A stretch of DNA of 64,000 nucleotides from Cellvibrio zantedeschiae (GTDB lineage Bacteria > Pseudomonadota > Gammaproteobacteria > Pseudomonadales > Cellvibrionaceae), in NCBI RefSeq assembly GCF_014652535.1, contig NZ_BMYZ01000002.1, forward strand, positions 676,811-740,810, given 5' to 3'. Under the pieces are notes generated by a model. The model worked only from the letters and a program-made list of their open reading frames with translations. It was not told the DNA's origin and ran no database searches. Positions 53,925 to 63,996 of this stretch are shown one piece after another. The position numbers and the translations under genes are program-made. Numbering within the stretch: the first letter of the stretch is position 1; each line of letters begins with the position of its first letter.

Positions 53925-54536
53925 TTAAATGCGTTCAATAAATAATTTTGCTTGTGCTTCTATATCTTGTGCGGCAAATAAGCTGTGGCAGACAGCAATT
54001 AGATTGGCGCCAGCATCTGTAACTGAGGCTGCATTTTCGTGGGTGATTCCACCTATAGCGGCAATCATGGTATTAGGAAATTGTTTTTTTGCTTCCGTTA
54101 GTAATCCTAATGGGGCAGGACGGGCATCGGGTTTTGTATTGGATGAAAAAAAACGCCCGAACGCAATATAAGTTGCACCGTCGGCAATTGCTTTTTCTGC
54201 CAACGCCAATGAGTTGTGACAGGTTACGCCTATGACAGCCGCTTCACCTAATAATGTGCGCGCTGCTTTTACGTCGCCATCACCTTGGCCCAAATGTACG
54301 CCGTGAGCTTTTATTTGATGGGCGAGTTGTACGTCATCATTAATAATCAGCTGTGCGTTATATTGGTTGCACACGTTTAATAAATGAGTTGCATCATGCA
54401 AACGTTTCGCAGCGTCATTTGATTTGTCGCGATACTGCACAAGCATGCAACCGCCTTTTAATGCTGATTCAACACCAGTAAATAATGCTTCGCCTGGCAT
54501 GAGTGTTGAGTCGGTAATAGCGTAGAGGTAATTCAT
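53925..54536 (-). CDS. thiE: Thiamine-phosphate synthase ThiE
   Basis: ThiE joins the pyrimidine and thiazole halves of thiamine. The 203-aa TIM-barrel protein shows [13 protein letters not shown], the metal site [36 protein letters not shown] and the phosphate loop [12 protein letters not shown]. Its ribosome site overlaps a stretch just before hemL, 17 nt away, so the two may be cotranscribed. No thiD or thiG is adjacent. Confidence 0.93.
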   Translation of the reverse strand: MNYLYAITDSTLMPGEALFTGVESALKGGCMLVQYRDKSNDAAKRLHDATHLLNVCNQYNAQLIINDDVQLAHQIKAHGVHLGQGDGDVKAARTLLGEAAVIGVTCHNSLALAEKAIADGATYIAFGRFFSSNTKPDARPAPLGLLTEAKKQFPNTMIAAIGGITHENAASVTDAGANLIAVCHSLFAAQDIEAQAKLFIERI

Positions 54537-54563
54537 TTAATAAATACGTACGATTTGAAAAAA

Positions 54564-54992
54564 TTAAAAAGGCCGAACCACAACCATAATCACAATCCCA
54601 ACTAATAAAAACACGGGGATTTCGTTAAAGATACGAAAAAACTTATCGCTCTTGGTACATCTGTCTTCCCGCAACTGCTTTCCGTAATAGGCACACATAT
54701 CGTGATAGATGCTGACTAAGGCAACCAGGGCTAATTTGCACCAATACCATTTGGCGTGGGAGTAATAATCCCAGTTTAAATAACTCATCCATGCGCCCAA
54801 AATAAAAACTACGCTGCGTGCGGGGTTAGCGATTGCGCGTAATAATTTGCGCTCCATAATTTTAAAGCGTTCGCGACTGACTTCGTCTTCGCTTAATGTG
54901 TGATACACAAATAATCGCGGCAAATAAAAGATCGCCGCAAACCAGGCGATAACGGCGACAATGTGAAATGCTTTGATCCAAAGAAATGTCAT
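54564..54992 (-). CDS. hemJ: Protoporphyrinogen oxidase HemJ
   Basis: The 142-aa membrane protein matches the HemJ family, which oxidises protoporphyrinogen IX to protoporphyrin IX late in heme synthesis. The conserved start is MTFLWIKAFHIVAVIAWFAA with the functional histidine, followed by FYLPRLFVYH and LLRAIANPARSVVFI. Four membrane helices are visible. The ATG at 54992 is chosen because it gives this start. It sits between the CLC channel gene and thiE-hemL; two heme genes in one run support the call. Confidence 0.9.
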   Translation of the reverse strand: MTFLWIKAFHIVAVIAWFAAIFYLPRLFVYHTLSEDEVSRERFKIMERKLLRAIANPARSVVFILGAWMSYLNWDYYSHAKWYWCKLALVALVSIYHDMCAYYGKQLREDRCTKSDKFFRIFNEIPVFLLVGIVIMVVVRPF

Positions 54993-55008
54993 AGTAAAAA
55001 CTGCCACA

Positions 55009-56757
55009 TTAAAGCTTGTAGAAATTGTTAATACTCTCGCGAGTTATCACCCCTAAACCGGATGATTGCGAACTCTTGATAAAAGCTGCATCCACCTGCG
55101 CATTGTTCATGTTGATCAAGGCTTGATACAGATTGGTGTGGTCTTCCAGCTCAATCATATTCAACCGACGCGCGGGAATTGCTAATAGGTCTAGCAGTGT
55201 ATCAGCGGGAGCGGCGTTGTCGCTGAGATAATTTGCCAGGTCTGTTGGATGTAATAAGAGTTTTTGTTCAAGTAAAACAATCCAATGCGGATGCACTGCA
55301 AGTAATTCTCGAGCTTGTAATGCCGTTGTTTGGGCGGAACAAATTTTGATTTTTCTATCAACCAAGCTGCGCGCGCCCGTGCTGCTTAATAATTGTTCGT
55401 GTGCGGTGAGGCTGCTTTTTTTGCCGTGAACGGCGAGTAAAGTTTGGTACAAACCTTCGCACTTAAACGCCCAGCGCGTTGTGAGGCAGGCAACTACAAC
55501 GACTAGCATGCTGGGGAAAATAACGTTGGGGTTATAGGTCAGTTCTAAAATTGCCATCATGGCGGCGAGTGGTGCGTTTAATACGGCACCCATCATTGCG
55601 CCCATTCCCAGCAGCACGTAAAAACCGATAGCGCTGGCAGAATCGGGCATGATCATCTGGGCAATGATCCCCACTGCGCCGCCCACGCAGGCGCCCATAA
55701 ATAATAGGGGGCCAATCACACCACCCGGCATTCCCACACCCAGGCTTACACCTGTGACCAATAACTTGGCCGCCAGAATACCCAACAACAGCCAAAGCCC
55801 CATATTGCCCGCAAGGGCGCTATCAATAGTGTCGTAGCCGACGCCCATAATTTGGGGGGCGAAGATGGATGCGCAACCGGCAATCAATCCCGCTATAGCA
55901 AAGCGCAGTGCTATGGAGCGGCCGATTGATAAACGGCAGGACGCTTCCTGTAAGCGAATAAACAATGCAGCAAATGCGGCGACTATAAATCCGGCCAGTG
56001 CCATAAATGGCAGCTCAAACAAGCTTTTGAGTGCGACTTGCGGCGGATGGAAAACGGTTGAGAAACCAAAGACAAGCTGGTTGATGATGGTGCCGGCGAC
56101 CGCCGCGAGAATCACCGGAATAAACCCGGTGATGCTGTACTCCATGACCACAACTTCCATGGCGAAAATAACACCAGCCAAGGGGGTGTTGAAGCACGCC
56201 GCAATGGCTGCTGCCACACCGCAACCCACTAATGAACGCAAACTGTTATTGGGCAGATTCAGCCATTGGCCGAGTAAACTACCGCTGCCCGCACCTAAAT
56301 GTACCGCAGGGCCTTCGCGGCCTACAGACTGCCCGGTCACTAAACACCAGGCCCCGCCAAAGAGTTGGTTGATAAAGTTGCCCAAGGGCAAGCGCGCTTG
56401 ATGGTTGTGGATTCGGTCGATTACATGGCCAACACTCGCGGTGTAATGTTTTTTATCGACCATCTGCAGAACTAATCCGAAGGCTGTGGCTCCTAAAAAG
56501 GGCAGCCAGAAATGCCATGTGCTACTTAGGCCTTCAAAGTTTTCGCTGTGGCCGGGCAATCCTATAGAGAGTGGGGTTTCGACCAGCAAGCGGAAAATAA
56601 CAATCACTATTCCCGCCAAAATCCCGGTCAAAAGCCCGAGGATGGTGAGTTGGGGGAGTGCGTCCAAACCCGACAATTGGTCGCGCCAACCCTCGCTGGC
56701 CAAGTGCCAACGGTGTTTTAGCGAGGGGGATGTCTCGGGTGGCGTCATTTGGCTCAT
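55009..56757 (-). CDS. CLC-family chloride channel/antiporter
   Basis: The 582-aa protein has ten or more membrane helices and the CLC selectivity motifs: GREGPAVHLG (about residue 144), a GVGMPGGVIGPLLFMGA segment corresponding to the GxFxP region, and NTPLAGVIFAMEVVVMEY. After about residue 430 there is a soluble region resembling a degenerate CBS pair. Members exchange Cl- for H+ or conduct Cl-. The gating glutamate is present in GREGP. It lies 17 nt upstream of the hemJ start and may share its transcript. Confidence 0.92.
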   Translation of the reverse strand: MSQMTPPETSPSLKHRWHLASEGWRDQLSGLDALPQLTILGLLTGILAGIVIVIFRLLVETPLSIGLPGHSENFEGLSSTWHFWLPFLGATAFGLVLQMVDKKHYTASVGHVIDRIHNHQARLPLGNFINQLFGGAWCLVTGQSVGREGPAVHLGAGSGSLLGQWLNLPNNSLRSLVGCGVAAAIAACFNTPLAGVIFAMEVVVMEYSITGFIPVILAAVAGTIINQLVFGFSTVFHPPQVALKSLFELPFMALAGFIVAAFAALFIRLQEASCRLSIGRSIALRFAIAGLIAGCASIFAPQIMGVGYDTIDSALAGNMGLWLLLGILAAKLLVTGVSLGVGMPGGVIGPLLFMGACVGGAVGIIAQMIMPDSASAIGFYVLLGMGAMMGAVLNAPLAAMMAILELTYNPNVIFPSMLVVVVACLTTRWAFKCEGLYQTLLAVHGKKSSLTAHEQLLSSTGARSLVDRKIKICSAQTTALQARELLAVHPHWIVLLEQKLLLHPTDLANYLSDNAAPADTLLDLLAIPARRLNMIELEDHTNLYQALINMNNAQVDAAFIKSSQSSGLGVITRESINNFYKL

Positions 56758-56901
56758 ATTTTTGCTTTCGGTTTGGCGTTAAGGCTCTTATCATAGAGCG
56801 CTATTTTGGGCTCCCACCATAGCCCAAAGATTTATCGTTATGCAAATAGCGCGCGGTATGAAATGCGCGCAAATAGATTCAAGTAAATTAAGGGGTTGCA
56901 A

Positions 56902-57948
56902 GTGATTAAGGCAGGTATTGTTGGCGGTACAGGTTACACCGGAGTCGAGTTGCTGCGGTTGTTGGTCAATCATCCTCAGGTTGAGGTGGCTGTGATTACG
57001 TCGCGTGCAGAAGCCGGCGTGAAAGTGGCAGATATGTACCCAAGCTTGCGCGGTCATATTGATTTGGCGTTTACCGAGCCTGATGTAGCTGTGTTGGGCG
57101 AGCTGGATGTGGTGTTCTTCGCCACGCCGCACGGTGTAGCGCAAAACATGATGCCAGCCTTGATGGCGACCAAAACCCGTATTATCGACCTCTCTGCTGA
57201 CTTCCGTATCCGCGATGTTCAGCTGTGGGAGAAATGGTACAACCAGCCCCACGGCGCCCCAGAGTTGGTCGCCCAAGCTGTTTACGGCCTACCAGAAGTA
57301 AACCGCGACGCTATCAAAACCGCTAAATTGATTGCTTGCCCGGGCTGCTACCCGACTGCAACCCAGTTGGGCTTCTTACCTTTGCTGGAAAACAATTTGG
57401 TCGACCCAACTCGTTTGATCGCTAACGCAGCGAGTGGTGCAAGTGGTGCAGGGCGTCAGGGCAAAATTGATAACCTGCTTACTGAAATTATGGATAGCTT
57501 TAAAGCCTACGGCGTTGCCGGCCATCGCCACTTACCAGAGATTGAGCAGGGCTTGCGTGATATCCAACCCGCAGGCGTAGCACCTGTTGGTTTGACCTTT
57601 GTTCCACATTTGTTGCCCATGATTCGCGGCATTCATGCCACGCTCTATGCAACAGCCTTGAATGTAGAGAACTTGCCTGATTTGCAGGCGCTTTACGAAG
57701 CCCGTTACGCCAATGAGCCATTTGTGGATGTATTGCCTGCAGGCGTGTTGCCACAAACGCGAAGTGTAAAAGGCTCAAATGTTTGCCGCATTTCAGTGTT
57801 GCGCCCACAAAATCGCGATACTGTTGTGGTCTTGTCGGTTATTGATAACCTGACCAAGGGTGCGTCTGGCCAAGCGATCCAAAACATGAACATCATGTTT
57901 GGTTTTGAAGAGACGGCAGGGCTGAATGTGGTTGCATTGCTGCCGTAA
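56902..57948 (+). CDS. argC: N-acetyl-gamma-glutamyl-phosphate reductase ArgC
   Basis: ArgC reduces N-acetylglutamyl phosphate in arginine synthesis. The 348-aa protein has the NADP-binding start [19 protein letters not shown], the active-site cysteine in [18 protein letters not shown] and the later [22 protein letters not shown]. The start is GTG at 56902 with AAGGGG upstream, rather than TTG at 56896. It diverges from the CLC gene and ends in its own terminator; argB and argJ are not nearby. Confidence 0.95.
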   Translation: MIKAGIVGGTGYTGVELLRLLVNHPQVEVAVITSRAEAGVKVADMYPSLRGHIDLAFTEPDVAVLGELDVVFFATPHGVAQNMMPALMATKTRIIDLSADFRIRDVQLWEKWYNQPHGAPELVAQAVYGLPEVNRDAIKTAKLIACPGCYPTATQLGFLPLLENNLVDPTRLIANAASGASGAGRQGKIDNLLTEIMDSFKAYGVAGHRHLPEIEQGLRDIQPAGVAPVGLTFVPHLLPMIRGIHATLYATALNVENLPDLQALYEARYANEPFVDVLPAGVLPQTRSVKGSNVCRISVLRPQNRDTVVVLSVIDNLTKGASGQAIQNMNIMFGFEETAGLNVVALLP

Positions 57949-57968
57949 TTTCAGTCGCTAGTGGTAAA

Positions 57969-57992
57969 AAAGGGCGATTTATCGCCCTTTTA
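57969..57992. terminator. Intrinsic terminator after argC
   Basis: The near-perfect inverted repeat AAAGGGCGAT/ATCGCCCTTT with a 2-base centre ends in T4. It separates argC from the DUF6776 gene. Confidence 0.85.
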
Positions 57993-58032
57993 CATTTTAA
58001 CAATAAGATTGGCTCTTCATTAAGGTGATCGC

Positions 58033-58770
58033 GTGGCAGTTAAAGGTAGCAAAGTCACACCTATGCGAATTATTCCCCATAGCCCGCTGGCTCGCGCGTT
58101 GCGCGTTGGTCTGCTGCTGTTGGTGTTTGTGTTGAGTGTTTATGCCAGCTACCTTTTTGGCATTCATTCGATTGAGCAGAAGTATCAGGCTCAGGAGAAC
58201 TCGCACAATAACCAGCAAGAACAAGCTACCAACAAGCTAACCCAAGAGCTGACCCAGTTGCGCACTAGCGCGGAGATAGATCGCCAATCCATGGAAGATT
58301 TACGTCAAGTAGTGATGACCCAAAAGGCGCAGCTCAACGCTTCCGAACGCGATTTAAAAGTGTATAAAGACTTGTTGTCGCCCAGCGTTAAAACCAATCC
58401 GCTAGGCATAAGCTTTGGTGTGTTTACGGTCTTGCCCCTCAAGGAAAAAGGCCATTTCAGCTATAGCCTGACAGTGCAAAAGCTTTCCACTAAAGAGACC
58501 GATTTTGCTGGTTCACTTGAGTTCAGGATTATTGGCCAGCAGGGTGGCAAGAGTTTGCAGCTGTCGCTTTATCAGGTGTCATCGCAAGTTACCGCGCCCA
58601 GCATTCCACTCAATTTTAAATATTTCCAAACCCTGGAAGGTGATATGACTTTACCTGCTGATTTCACGCCACAAAGTGTGGAGTTAGTGGTTAAGGCTAT
58701 GGATAAGAAAGCGCCACCGCTGATTACGGCTGAACTGGATTGGCCGGTCTCGGTCTTTGAACCTAAATAG
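58033..58770 (+). CDS. DUF6776 membrane protein
   Basis: The 245-aa protein has one membrane helix (about residues 20-43, VGLLLLVFVLSVYASYLFGI), a coiled coil at 48-115 rich in Gln and Glu, and a beta-rich C-terminal domain (FSYSLTVQKLSTKETDFAG onward). It matches the family recognised as DUF6776, commonly found before a bactofilin and erpA. The order is conserved but the role is unknown; a link to bactofilin scaffolds is suggested by neighbourhood only. GTG at 58033 has AAGGTGA upstream; ATG at 58063 is an alternative. Confidence 0.75.
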   Translation: MAVKGSKVTPMRIIPHSPLARALRVGLLLLVFVLSVYASYLFGIHSIEQKYQAQENSHNNQQEQATNKLTQELTQLRTSAEIDRQSMEDLRQVVMTQKAQLNASERDLKVYKDLLSPSVKTNPLGISFGVFTVLPLKEKGHFSYSLTVQKLSTKETDFAGSLEFRIIGQQGGKSLQLSLYQVSSQVTAPSIPLNFKYFQTLEGDMTLPADFTPQSVELVVKAMDKKAPPLITAELDWPVSVFEPK

Positions 58771-58809
58771 AGCACAACCTAGAGCCCAACTTTAACTAGA
58801 GAGGTCACT

Positions 58810-59241
58810 ATGCTTATCTCCAAAAAGAAAAAGGCATTTGCCAGCCATCACTCACTGCTTTGCGCAGCGACCAAGGTGGTGGGCAATATTTATTTCAGTG
58901 GCGACTTTTATCTTGAAGGCACGCTCAAGGGAAATATTTATACCGAAGAGGGCAAGCCCGCCAAGTTGATCGTGACTGAGACTGGTTTGGTTGAGGGTGA
59001 AATCCATGCGTCCAATGCCATTATCAATGGTCATGTGCGCGGTACTATCTATTCGAGTAAGCATCTCGAACTGGCTGCCAAAGCTGTAGTCGAAGGCTCA
59101 ATCCATTATCAATCCATTGAGATGGTAAAGGGCGCGCAGCTTATAGGTCAGATGTACTCCACCGTTAAAGCACAAGCTTCCAGCCGTGAACCTCAGGTTG
59201 AGTTTATTAAAGCCGGTAACCCGGACCTTGTTAATAGTTGA
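58810..59241 (+). CDS. Bactofilin-family polymer-forming protein
   Basis: The 143-aa protein has the bactofilin core of short beta-helix turns: KVVGNIYFSGDFYLEGTLKGN, GLVEGEIHASNAIINGHVRG and VVEGSIHYQSIEMVKGAQLIG. Bactofilins polymerise without nucleotide into filaments that position cell-wall enzymes or stalks. It lies 39 nt after the DUF6776 gene and 59 nt before erpA, and probably shares a transcript with DUF6776. AGAGGT precedes the ATG. Confidence 0.92.
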   Translation: MLISKKKKAFASHHSLLCAATKVVGNIYFSGDFYLEGTLKGNIYTEEGKPAKLIVTETGLVEGEIHASNAIINGHVRGTIYSSKHLELAAKAVVEGSIHYQSIEMVKGAQLIGQMYSTVKAQASSREPQVEFIKAGNPDLVNS

Positions 59242-59300
59242 CTAATTTAGTCGGGTAAAGGGATAATTACCGACGCAGTATTCGTTTTTTGGAGTTGTTG

Positions 59301-59654
59301 ATGACCACCGCAGAAATTTTTGTTCCTCAAGTTGTCTATGTGACGGATAGCGCCGTTGCCAAGGTGAAAAGCCTGGTGGAGGAAGAGGATAATCCTGATC
59401 TCAAGCTGCGTGTTTACGTGACGGGTGGTGGTTGCTCTGGCTTCCAATATGGCTTTACCTTCGATGAAGCCGTTGCCGATGACGATTCAATTGTTGAAAA
59501 AGATGGCGTGAAAGTGGTGGTGGACGCTATGAGCTATCCCTATCTGGTAGGTGCCAAAGTGGATTACGAAGAGGGCTTGCAAGGCTCGAAATTTGTTATC
59601 CAAAACCCCAATGCATCCAGTACTTGCGGTTGCGGTTCATCCTTCTCTATCTAA
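59301..59654 (+). CDS. erpA: Iron-sulfur cluster insertion protein ErpA
   Basis: ErpA is an A-type carrier that passes Fe-S clusters to target enzymes such as IspG. The 117-aa protein has the three conserved cysteines: one in [12 protein letters not shown] and two in [11 protein letters not shown] at the end. The ATG at 59301 gives the usual length; an in-frame upstream start (59289) is less likely. It is probably cotranscribed with the bactofilin gene, a conserved adjacency in gammaproteobacteria. Confidence 0.95.
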   Translation: MTTAEIFVPQVVYVTDSAVAKVKSLVEEEDNPDLKLRVYVTGGGCSGFQYGFTFDEAVADDDSIVEKDGVKVVVDAMSYPYLVGAKVDYEEGLQGSKFVIQNPNASSTCGCGSSFSI

Positions 59655-59688
59655 ATTCGCAAGACTTCAATAACTAGGTAGTTAGAAT

Positions 59689-60798
59689 TCACGCGAAATA
59701 AACTCCCCCTAATACCACTTCACGTTTAGCGCCGGTCACGGCACTCAGGTTGCCGTGCTTGCGGTTCATGGTCTGGTAAGCGAGCCAAGCAAAAGCCATA
59801 GCCTCAATCCATTGTGGTGCAATTCCCAAAGCCGCGGTACTTGCGACTGTGGCCTGCGGCAGCCGCTGGGCAAGCTCCGCCATCAATTTCAGGTTATAGG
59901 CACCGCCGCCGCAGATGAACACCTCACAGGCGGATGTCGTCAAATGCTTGATGTCCTTGGCGATAGACTCAGCCGTCAGCGCAAGCAGTGTTGCCTGGAT
60001 ATCAGCAGGTGAAAGCGTCTTTTGAGCCAATCGATTATCCAACCAAGCCAGATTAAATGCCTCGCGCCCGGTACTTTTTGGGGGTGTCTGCGCAAAAAAA
60101 GGATGGGCTAGAAAATCTTCCAGAAGTTCTTTATTTACTTGTCCTGACGCAGCCCAATCGCCATTGGCATCGTAGCTTTTTCCCAGATTTTTCAATATCC
60201 AGGCATCCATAAGCACGTTGCCGGGGCCGGTATCGAAACCAAGCGTTTTCCCCGAGCGTGGTAGCCAGGTGATGTTGGCCATGCCGCCGATGTTCACTAC
60301 AGCTCGATCTATATTTGGTTTCTGGAAAATTGCCTGATGAAAGGCCGGCACAAGCGGCGCACCTTGGCCACCAGCTGCCATATCGCGACGGCGGAAATCC
60401 GCAACCGTGGTAATGCCGGTACGTTCTGCGATGGTATTAGGGTCGCCAATTTGCAAGGTAAACGGATATTTCACTGTGCCGGGAGGACGATGGCGAATCG
60501 TTTGGCCGTGGCTGCCAATCGCCAGAATTTGGTTTGGGCTAATGCCTGTTGTGCTTAACAGCTGATTAATTGAATCCGCAAAAATTTCGCCCAATTGACG
60601 ATCTAACTCGCCCATACGATCAATTTCATTATCAGCGGGGTTGCCAAGATGGTGAATCTGCTGGCGAATATCGGAAGGTAAAGGCAGGGAATGGGTTGCG
60701 GCAAGTTGGACTTGGTTGTTTGCAAAATCGACCAGCGCTAGATCTACGGCATCAGCACTGGTGCCAGACATAAGACCAAGATAATACTCAGTGCTCAT
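59689..60798 (-). CDS. anmK: Anhydro-N-acetylmuramic acid kinase AnmK
   Basis: AnmK opens and phosphorylates 1,6-anhydro-MurNAc to MurNAc-6-phosphate in peptidoglycan recycling. The 369-aa kinase has the start YLGLMSGTSADAVDLAL (phosphate loop), GSHGQTIRHRPP, ADFRRRDMAAGGQGAPLVP and the FDTGPGNVLMD and EVFICGGGAYN motifs. Its ATG overlaps the stop of the M23 peptidase gene (TAATG at 60796-60800), so translation is coupled. Together with AmgK at the left edge, the window holds two kinases of muropeptide recycling. Confidence 0.95.
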   Translation of the reverse strand: MSTEYYLGLMSGTSADAVDLALVDFANNQVQLAATHSLPLPSDIRQQIHHLGNPADNEIDRMGELDRQLGEIFADSINQLLSTTGISPNQILAIGSHGQTIRHRPPGTVKYPFTLQIGDPNTIAERTGITTVADFRRRDMAAGGQGAPLVPAFHQAIFQKPNIDRAVVNIGGMANITWLPRSGKTLGFDTGPGNVLMDAWILKNLGKSYDANGDWAASGQVNKELLEDFLAHPFFAQTPPKSTGREAFNLAWLDNRLAQKTLSPADIQATLLALTAESIAKDIKHLTTSACEVFICGGGAYNLKLMAELAQRLPQATVASTAALGIAPQWIEAMAFAWLAYQTMNRKHGNLSAVTGAKREVVLGGVYFA

Positions 60799-62261
60799 TA
60801 GTTGGATTTAGTTTTGGTCTCGCCCAAGGCCAAGCGGCTATTGCGCTCAGAGCTTTGCAATTGCGCAACCAAGGTTTGGGTTGCTGAATTGAAGCGATCT
60901 TTTTCGTTGGAGGCAATGCCCATAGATTGTGGCAGTTGTACGGTAACAGGGTTGCGTACCTGTCCATTGACGTGGAATTCATAGTGCAAGTGCGGGCCGC
61001 TCGCCAAACCTGTTTTACCTACAGCACCAATCACTTGGCCTTGGCTAACGCGTGAACCGGTAGAGATACCTTTCGCAAAACTATTCATATGGCCATAACG
61101 GGTTTCGTAACCTTGACCATGCTGGATAACAATCAGGTTGCCGTAACCGCCTTGGCGGCCAGCGAAAATCACTTTACCGTCACCGGTAGCACGAATCGGC
61201 GTACCTATAGCAGCGGCATAGTCAGTACCTTTATGGGCACGAATGGTATTCAATACTGGGTGAAGACGAGACAAGCTAAATGCAGAACTAATACGTACAA
61301 AATCCACCGGTGTACGCAAGAAAGCCTTGTTTAAGCCTTTGCCATCAGGGGTGTAGTAGCGTGTTACTCCATCTTTATTGGTATAGCGTACTGCGCGGTA
61401 GGTTTTGCCAGCATTGGTAAATTCGGCAGTGAGAATAGCGCCAGTACCGATTTTTTTGTTGTTGAGATATTGCTCTTCAAACAGGACTTTGAATTGGTCA
61501 CCTTTTTGGATATCGAGCGCAAAGTCTACGTCATAGCCAAAAATATTGGCGAGTTCCATAGTAAGGGTATTCGGGAGTCCAGCTTGCTTACCTGCCAAAA
61601 ACAGGGAACTATTGATGGTGCCTTCGCGGAAGGTGCGTTTAACTTCAGGCTTTAACGAAATTTGTTGGCTGGTAAAACCGGTTTCGTTGCGGGTAAATTT
61701 AAGCGAGTCTAAATTGTTTTTATAGTATTTGAGTTCTTGCAGTTTGCCTTGCGTGTCCACTAGAAATTCGAATTTCTGTCCCGGCGCTATGCTTCGTAAA
61801 TCTTTAGCACTTTTATTACCATCAAACAGCTCGTAAATATCTCGATCATTAAGCCCCATGCGCGCAAATACGCTGGATAGGTTATCACCTGACTTGATAG
61901 TGAGCTCCTGCATGGCTGGCTTGACCGGTTTGGCTTCTTTAGCAGCAACAGCAGCTTCGGGTTTGAGAATGCTATTGATGTCTGAAAATGCCAAGCCATT
62001 GATGGCTGTAGCAAGAGTCTGATTTGATGGTTTTGCCAGGAGAAGACTTGTATCAGGCAGCGAATCAGCTAATTCTGTGTCGGTGATAATATCTTGGGTG
62101 GTAACTTCAAAGGATTCTTGCGGAAGAGGTTGTTCTGGATTTAACGCCAATATGACCAATAAGCTTGCAACCAAAGAACTCGCCGCAACCAAATGGCCAC
62201 GCGGGAGTTGTTCTAAAGCGGTGCATAGCACTTTCTTAGAGGTTTTTATTATTGGATGCAT
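60798..62261 (-). CDS. M23 peptidoglycan endopeptidase with LysM-like/OapA region
   Basis: The 487-aa protein has an N-terminal membrane anchor (about 22-43, HLVAASSLVASLLVILAL), a LysM/OapA-like domain (about 130-180, KSGDNLSSVFARMGLNDRDI) and a C-terminal M23 domain with the zinc motifs HKGTDYAAAIGTPI and GPHLHYEFHVNG, intact for catalysis. It cleaves cross-links in peptidoglycan as in MepM/NlpD-like enzymes. ATG at 62261 is chosen; the frame extends to 62333 without a signal-like start. It overlaps anmK by one base, linking wall cleavage to recycling. Confidence 0.9.
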   Translation of the reverse strand: MHPIIKTSKKVLCTALEQLPRGHLVAASSLVASLLVILALNPEQPLPQESFEVTTQDIITDTELADSLPDTSLLLAKPSNQTLATAINGLAFSDINSILKPEAAVAAKEAKPVKPAMQELTIKSGDNLSSVFARMGLNDRDIYELFDGNKSAKDLRSIAPGQKFEFLVDTQGKLQELKYYKNNLDSLKFTRNETGFTSQQISLKPEVKRTFREGTINSSLFLAGKQAGLPNTLTMELANIFGYDVDFALDIQKGDQFKVLFEEQYLNNKKIGTGAILTAEFTNAGKTYRAVRYTNKDGVTRYYTPDGKGLNKAFLRTPVDFVRISSAFSLSRLHPVLNTIRAHKGTDYAAAIGTPIRATGDGKVIFAGRQGGYGNLIVIQHGQGYETRYGHMNSFAKGISTGSRVSQGQVIGAVGKTGLASGPHLHYEFHVNGQVRNPVTVQLPQSMGIASNEKDRFNSATQTLVAQLQSSERNSRLALGETKTKSN

Positions 62262-62441
62262 AACTAAAAGGCTAACTCGGCATATGTTCGTTATCAGACA
62301 GATATTTATAGCAGAAAAAATTTTTAAAGACACCTTTAAAATTCATATTTTGTAACTTGTCTATGTATGGGGTGTGATTTCTACACAACATCCGGTATGG
62401 TGCTCTGCTTTTTTGGTTCTAAGGCTGTTTATCGGTGATTT

Positions 62442-63749
62442 ATGACGACAATTGACACGAATTTCCTGCAAGAATTGCAAGATCGCGGTTTAATCGCACA
62501 GACAACTGGTGGCGATACTTTAGCTGAGCATCTCAATTCTGCAAGTCGCACCCTTTATTGTGGCTTCGACCCAACTGCCGATAGTCTCCATATAGGCAGT
62601 CTCGTTCCTTTGTTAATGCTCAAGCGCTTCCAGCTGGCCGGCCACAAACCAATCGCTTTAGTTGGTGGTGCAACAGGTCTGATTGGAGATCCCAGTTTCA
62701 AAGCACAAGAGCGCAAGTTGAATACACCAGATGTGGTTGCATCATGGGTTGATAAGTTGCGCACCCAGGTTTCCCGTTTTATTGATTTCGATAAGGGTGC
62801 CATCTCGGCGGATGTTGTAAACAACCTTGATTGGGTCGGTAAGGTTGATGTACTTAGCTTCCTGCGCGATGTGGGCAAGCACTTCTCTATTAACAATATG
62901 ATTAATAAGGAATCGGTAAAGCAGCGTATTGAGCGCGAAGGTGAAGGTATTTCTTTTACTGAGTTCACCTATATGTTGCTGCAATCATACGACTTTGCCG
63001 AGTTGTATGAGCGCAATCAGTGCACCCTGCAAATTGGTGGTAGTGATCAGTGGGGTAATATCACCGGCGGTATCGATCTCACTCGTCGTATGCATGGCGG
63101 TCATGTATTTGGTCTGACTATGCCTTTGGTGACTAAAGCTGATGGCACCAAGTTCGGAAAAACCGAAACGGGTACCGTGTGGTTGGATTCGTCTAAAACC
63201 TCCCCCTATGCTTTCTACCAATTCTGGCTTAATACTGCTGATGCTGATGTGTACAAATTCCTGCGTTACTTCACCTTCTTAAGTGTCGCCCAAATTGCTG
63301 CGATAGAAGCAGAAGATATTGCGCGCGCAGCCAAGCCCGAGGCTCAACGAATTCTCGCTGAAGAAATGACCCGTTTGGTTCATGGTGAAGATGGGCTTCT
63401 TGCTGCGCAACGCATCACCCAGGCATTGTTTAGTGATGATCTTGCTGGTTTAAGTGAATCAGATTTCGAACAGCTACAACAGGATGGTCTTCCTTCATCT
63501 AAATTGCAGCGTGCCGATATCGACGAAATACCCTTAACTCAAATTCTGGCTGATGTTGAAATGGCGTCATCCGGCAAGCAAGTTAAAGATGCCTTGGTTC
63601 GCAATGCGGTTTTCATTAATGGTGAAGCAAAATCTATTGACGACAACATGCAATCTGCAATTTCCTTCTCTGCTGAAAAAGCTTTTTTCAAGCGCTTCTA
63701 TTTAGTGAAATTGGGTAAGAAAAAGTATCACTTGTTTGATGTTGCTTAA
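62442..63749 (+). CDS. tyrS: Tyrosyl-tRNA synthetase TyrS
   Basis: The 435-aa enzyme charges tRNA-Tyr. Class I motifs are present: [20 protein letters not shown] (HIGH-type HIGS) and [13 protein letters not shown] (KMSKS-type KFGKT), with [14 protein letters not shown] between. A C-terminal S4-like RNA-binding region is indicated by [15 protein letters not shown]. It is divergent from the M23 peptidase gene. In many gammaproteobacteria an rRNA operon follows tyrS, matching the promoters seen downstream. Confidence 0.96.
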   Translation: MTTIDTNFLQELQDRGLIAQTTGGDTLAEHLNSASRTLYCGFDPTADSLHIGSLVPLLMLKRFQLAGHKPIALVGGATGLIGDPSFKAQERKLNTPDVVASWVDKLRTQVSRFIDFDKGAISADVVNNLDWVGKVDVLSFLRDVGKHFSINNMINKESVKQRIEREGEGISFTEFTYMLLQSYDFAELYERNQCTLQIGGSDQWGNITGGIDLTRRMHGGHVFGLTMPLVTKADGTKFGKTETGTVWLDSSKTSPYAFYQFWLNTADADVYKFLRYFTFLSVAQIAAIEAEDIARAAKPEAQRILAEEMTRLVHGEDGLLAAQRITQALFSDDLAGLSESDFEQLQQDGLPSSKLQRADIDEIPLTQILADVEMASSGKQVKDALVRNAVFINGEAKSIDDNMQSAISFSAEKAFFKRFYLVKLGKKKYHLFDVA

Positions 63750-63816
63750 AAAATATTCGTTATGGTTGGCGAATATTCTAAATCGCAACTAAAGTAAAAA
63801 TCCGCGCAGAAAAAGC

Positions 63817-63845
63817 TTGCATTGGAATGGGAGGGTGCCTATAGT
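63817..63845 (+). promoter_or_regulatory. Candidate rRNA-operon P1 promoter
   Basis: TTGCAT (63817-63822) and TATAGT (63840-63845) are separated by 17 nt and followed by a GC-rich discriminator TCGCGCCCTC, as in growth-rate regulated rRNA promoters. The placement downstream of tyrS is typical for a 16S operon in related bacteria. Confidence 0.7.
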
Positions 63846-63930
63846 TCGCGCCCTCGCCGAGCAGGCGGTTTTGGTCTCCGGATAAAAACCTTGAGCGGCG
63901 AAATTTGTAAAAACCGAATGAAAATAAGGG

Positions 63931-63958
63931 TTTACAAATCGAAAAAATAGCGTAATAT
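63931..63958 (+). promoter_or_regulatory. Second tandem promoter upstream of the presumed rRNA operon
   Basis: TTTACA (63931-63936) and TAATAT (63953-63958) are separated by 16 nt, followed by GCGCGCC, again a GC-rich start region. Tandem promoters about 110 nt apart are usual for rRNA operons. The 16S gene itself is not reached before the window ends at 64000. Confidence 0.6.
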
Positions 63959-63962
63959 GCGC

Positions 63963-63996
63963 GCCTCGCTTCAGGGGTAACTCGAAAGCGAGAGGC
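63963..63996 (+). other. Stem-loop in the presumed rRNA leader
   Basis: GCCTCGCTT (63963-63971) pairs with AAGCGAGAGGC (63986-63996) with one bulged A and a 14-nt loop. It starts near the expected transcript start of the second promoter. Confidence 0.5.
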
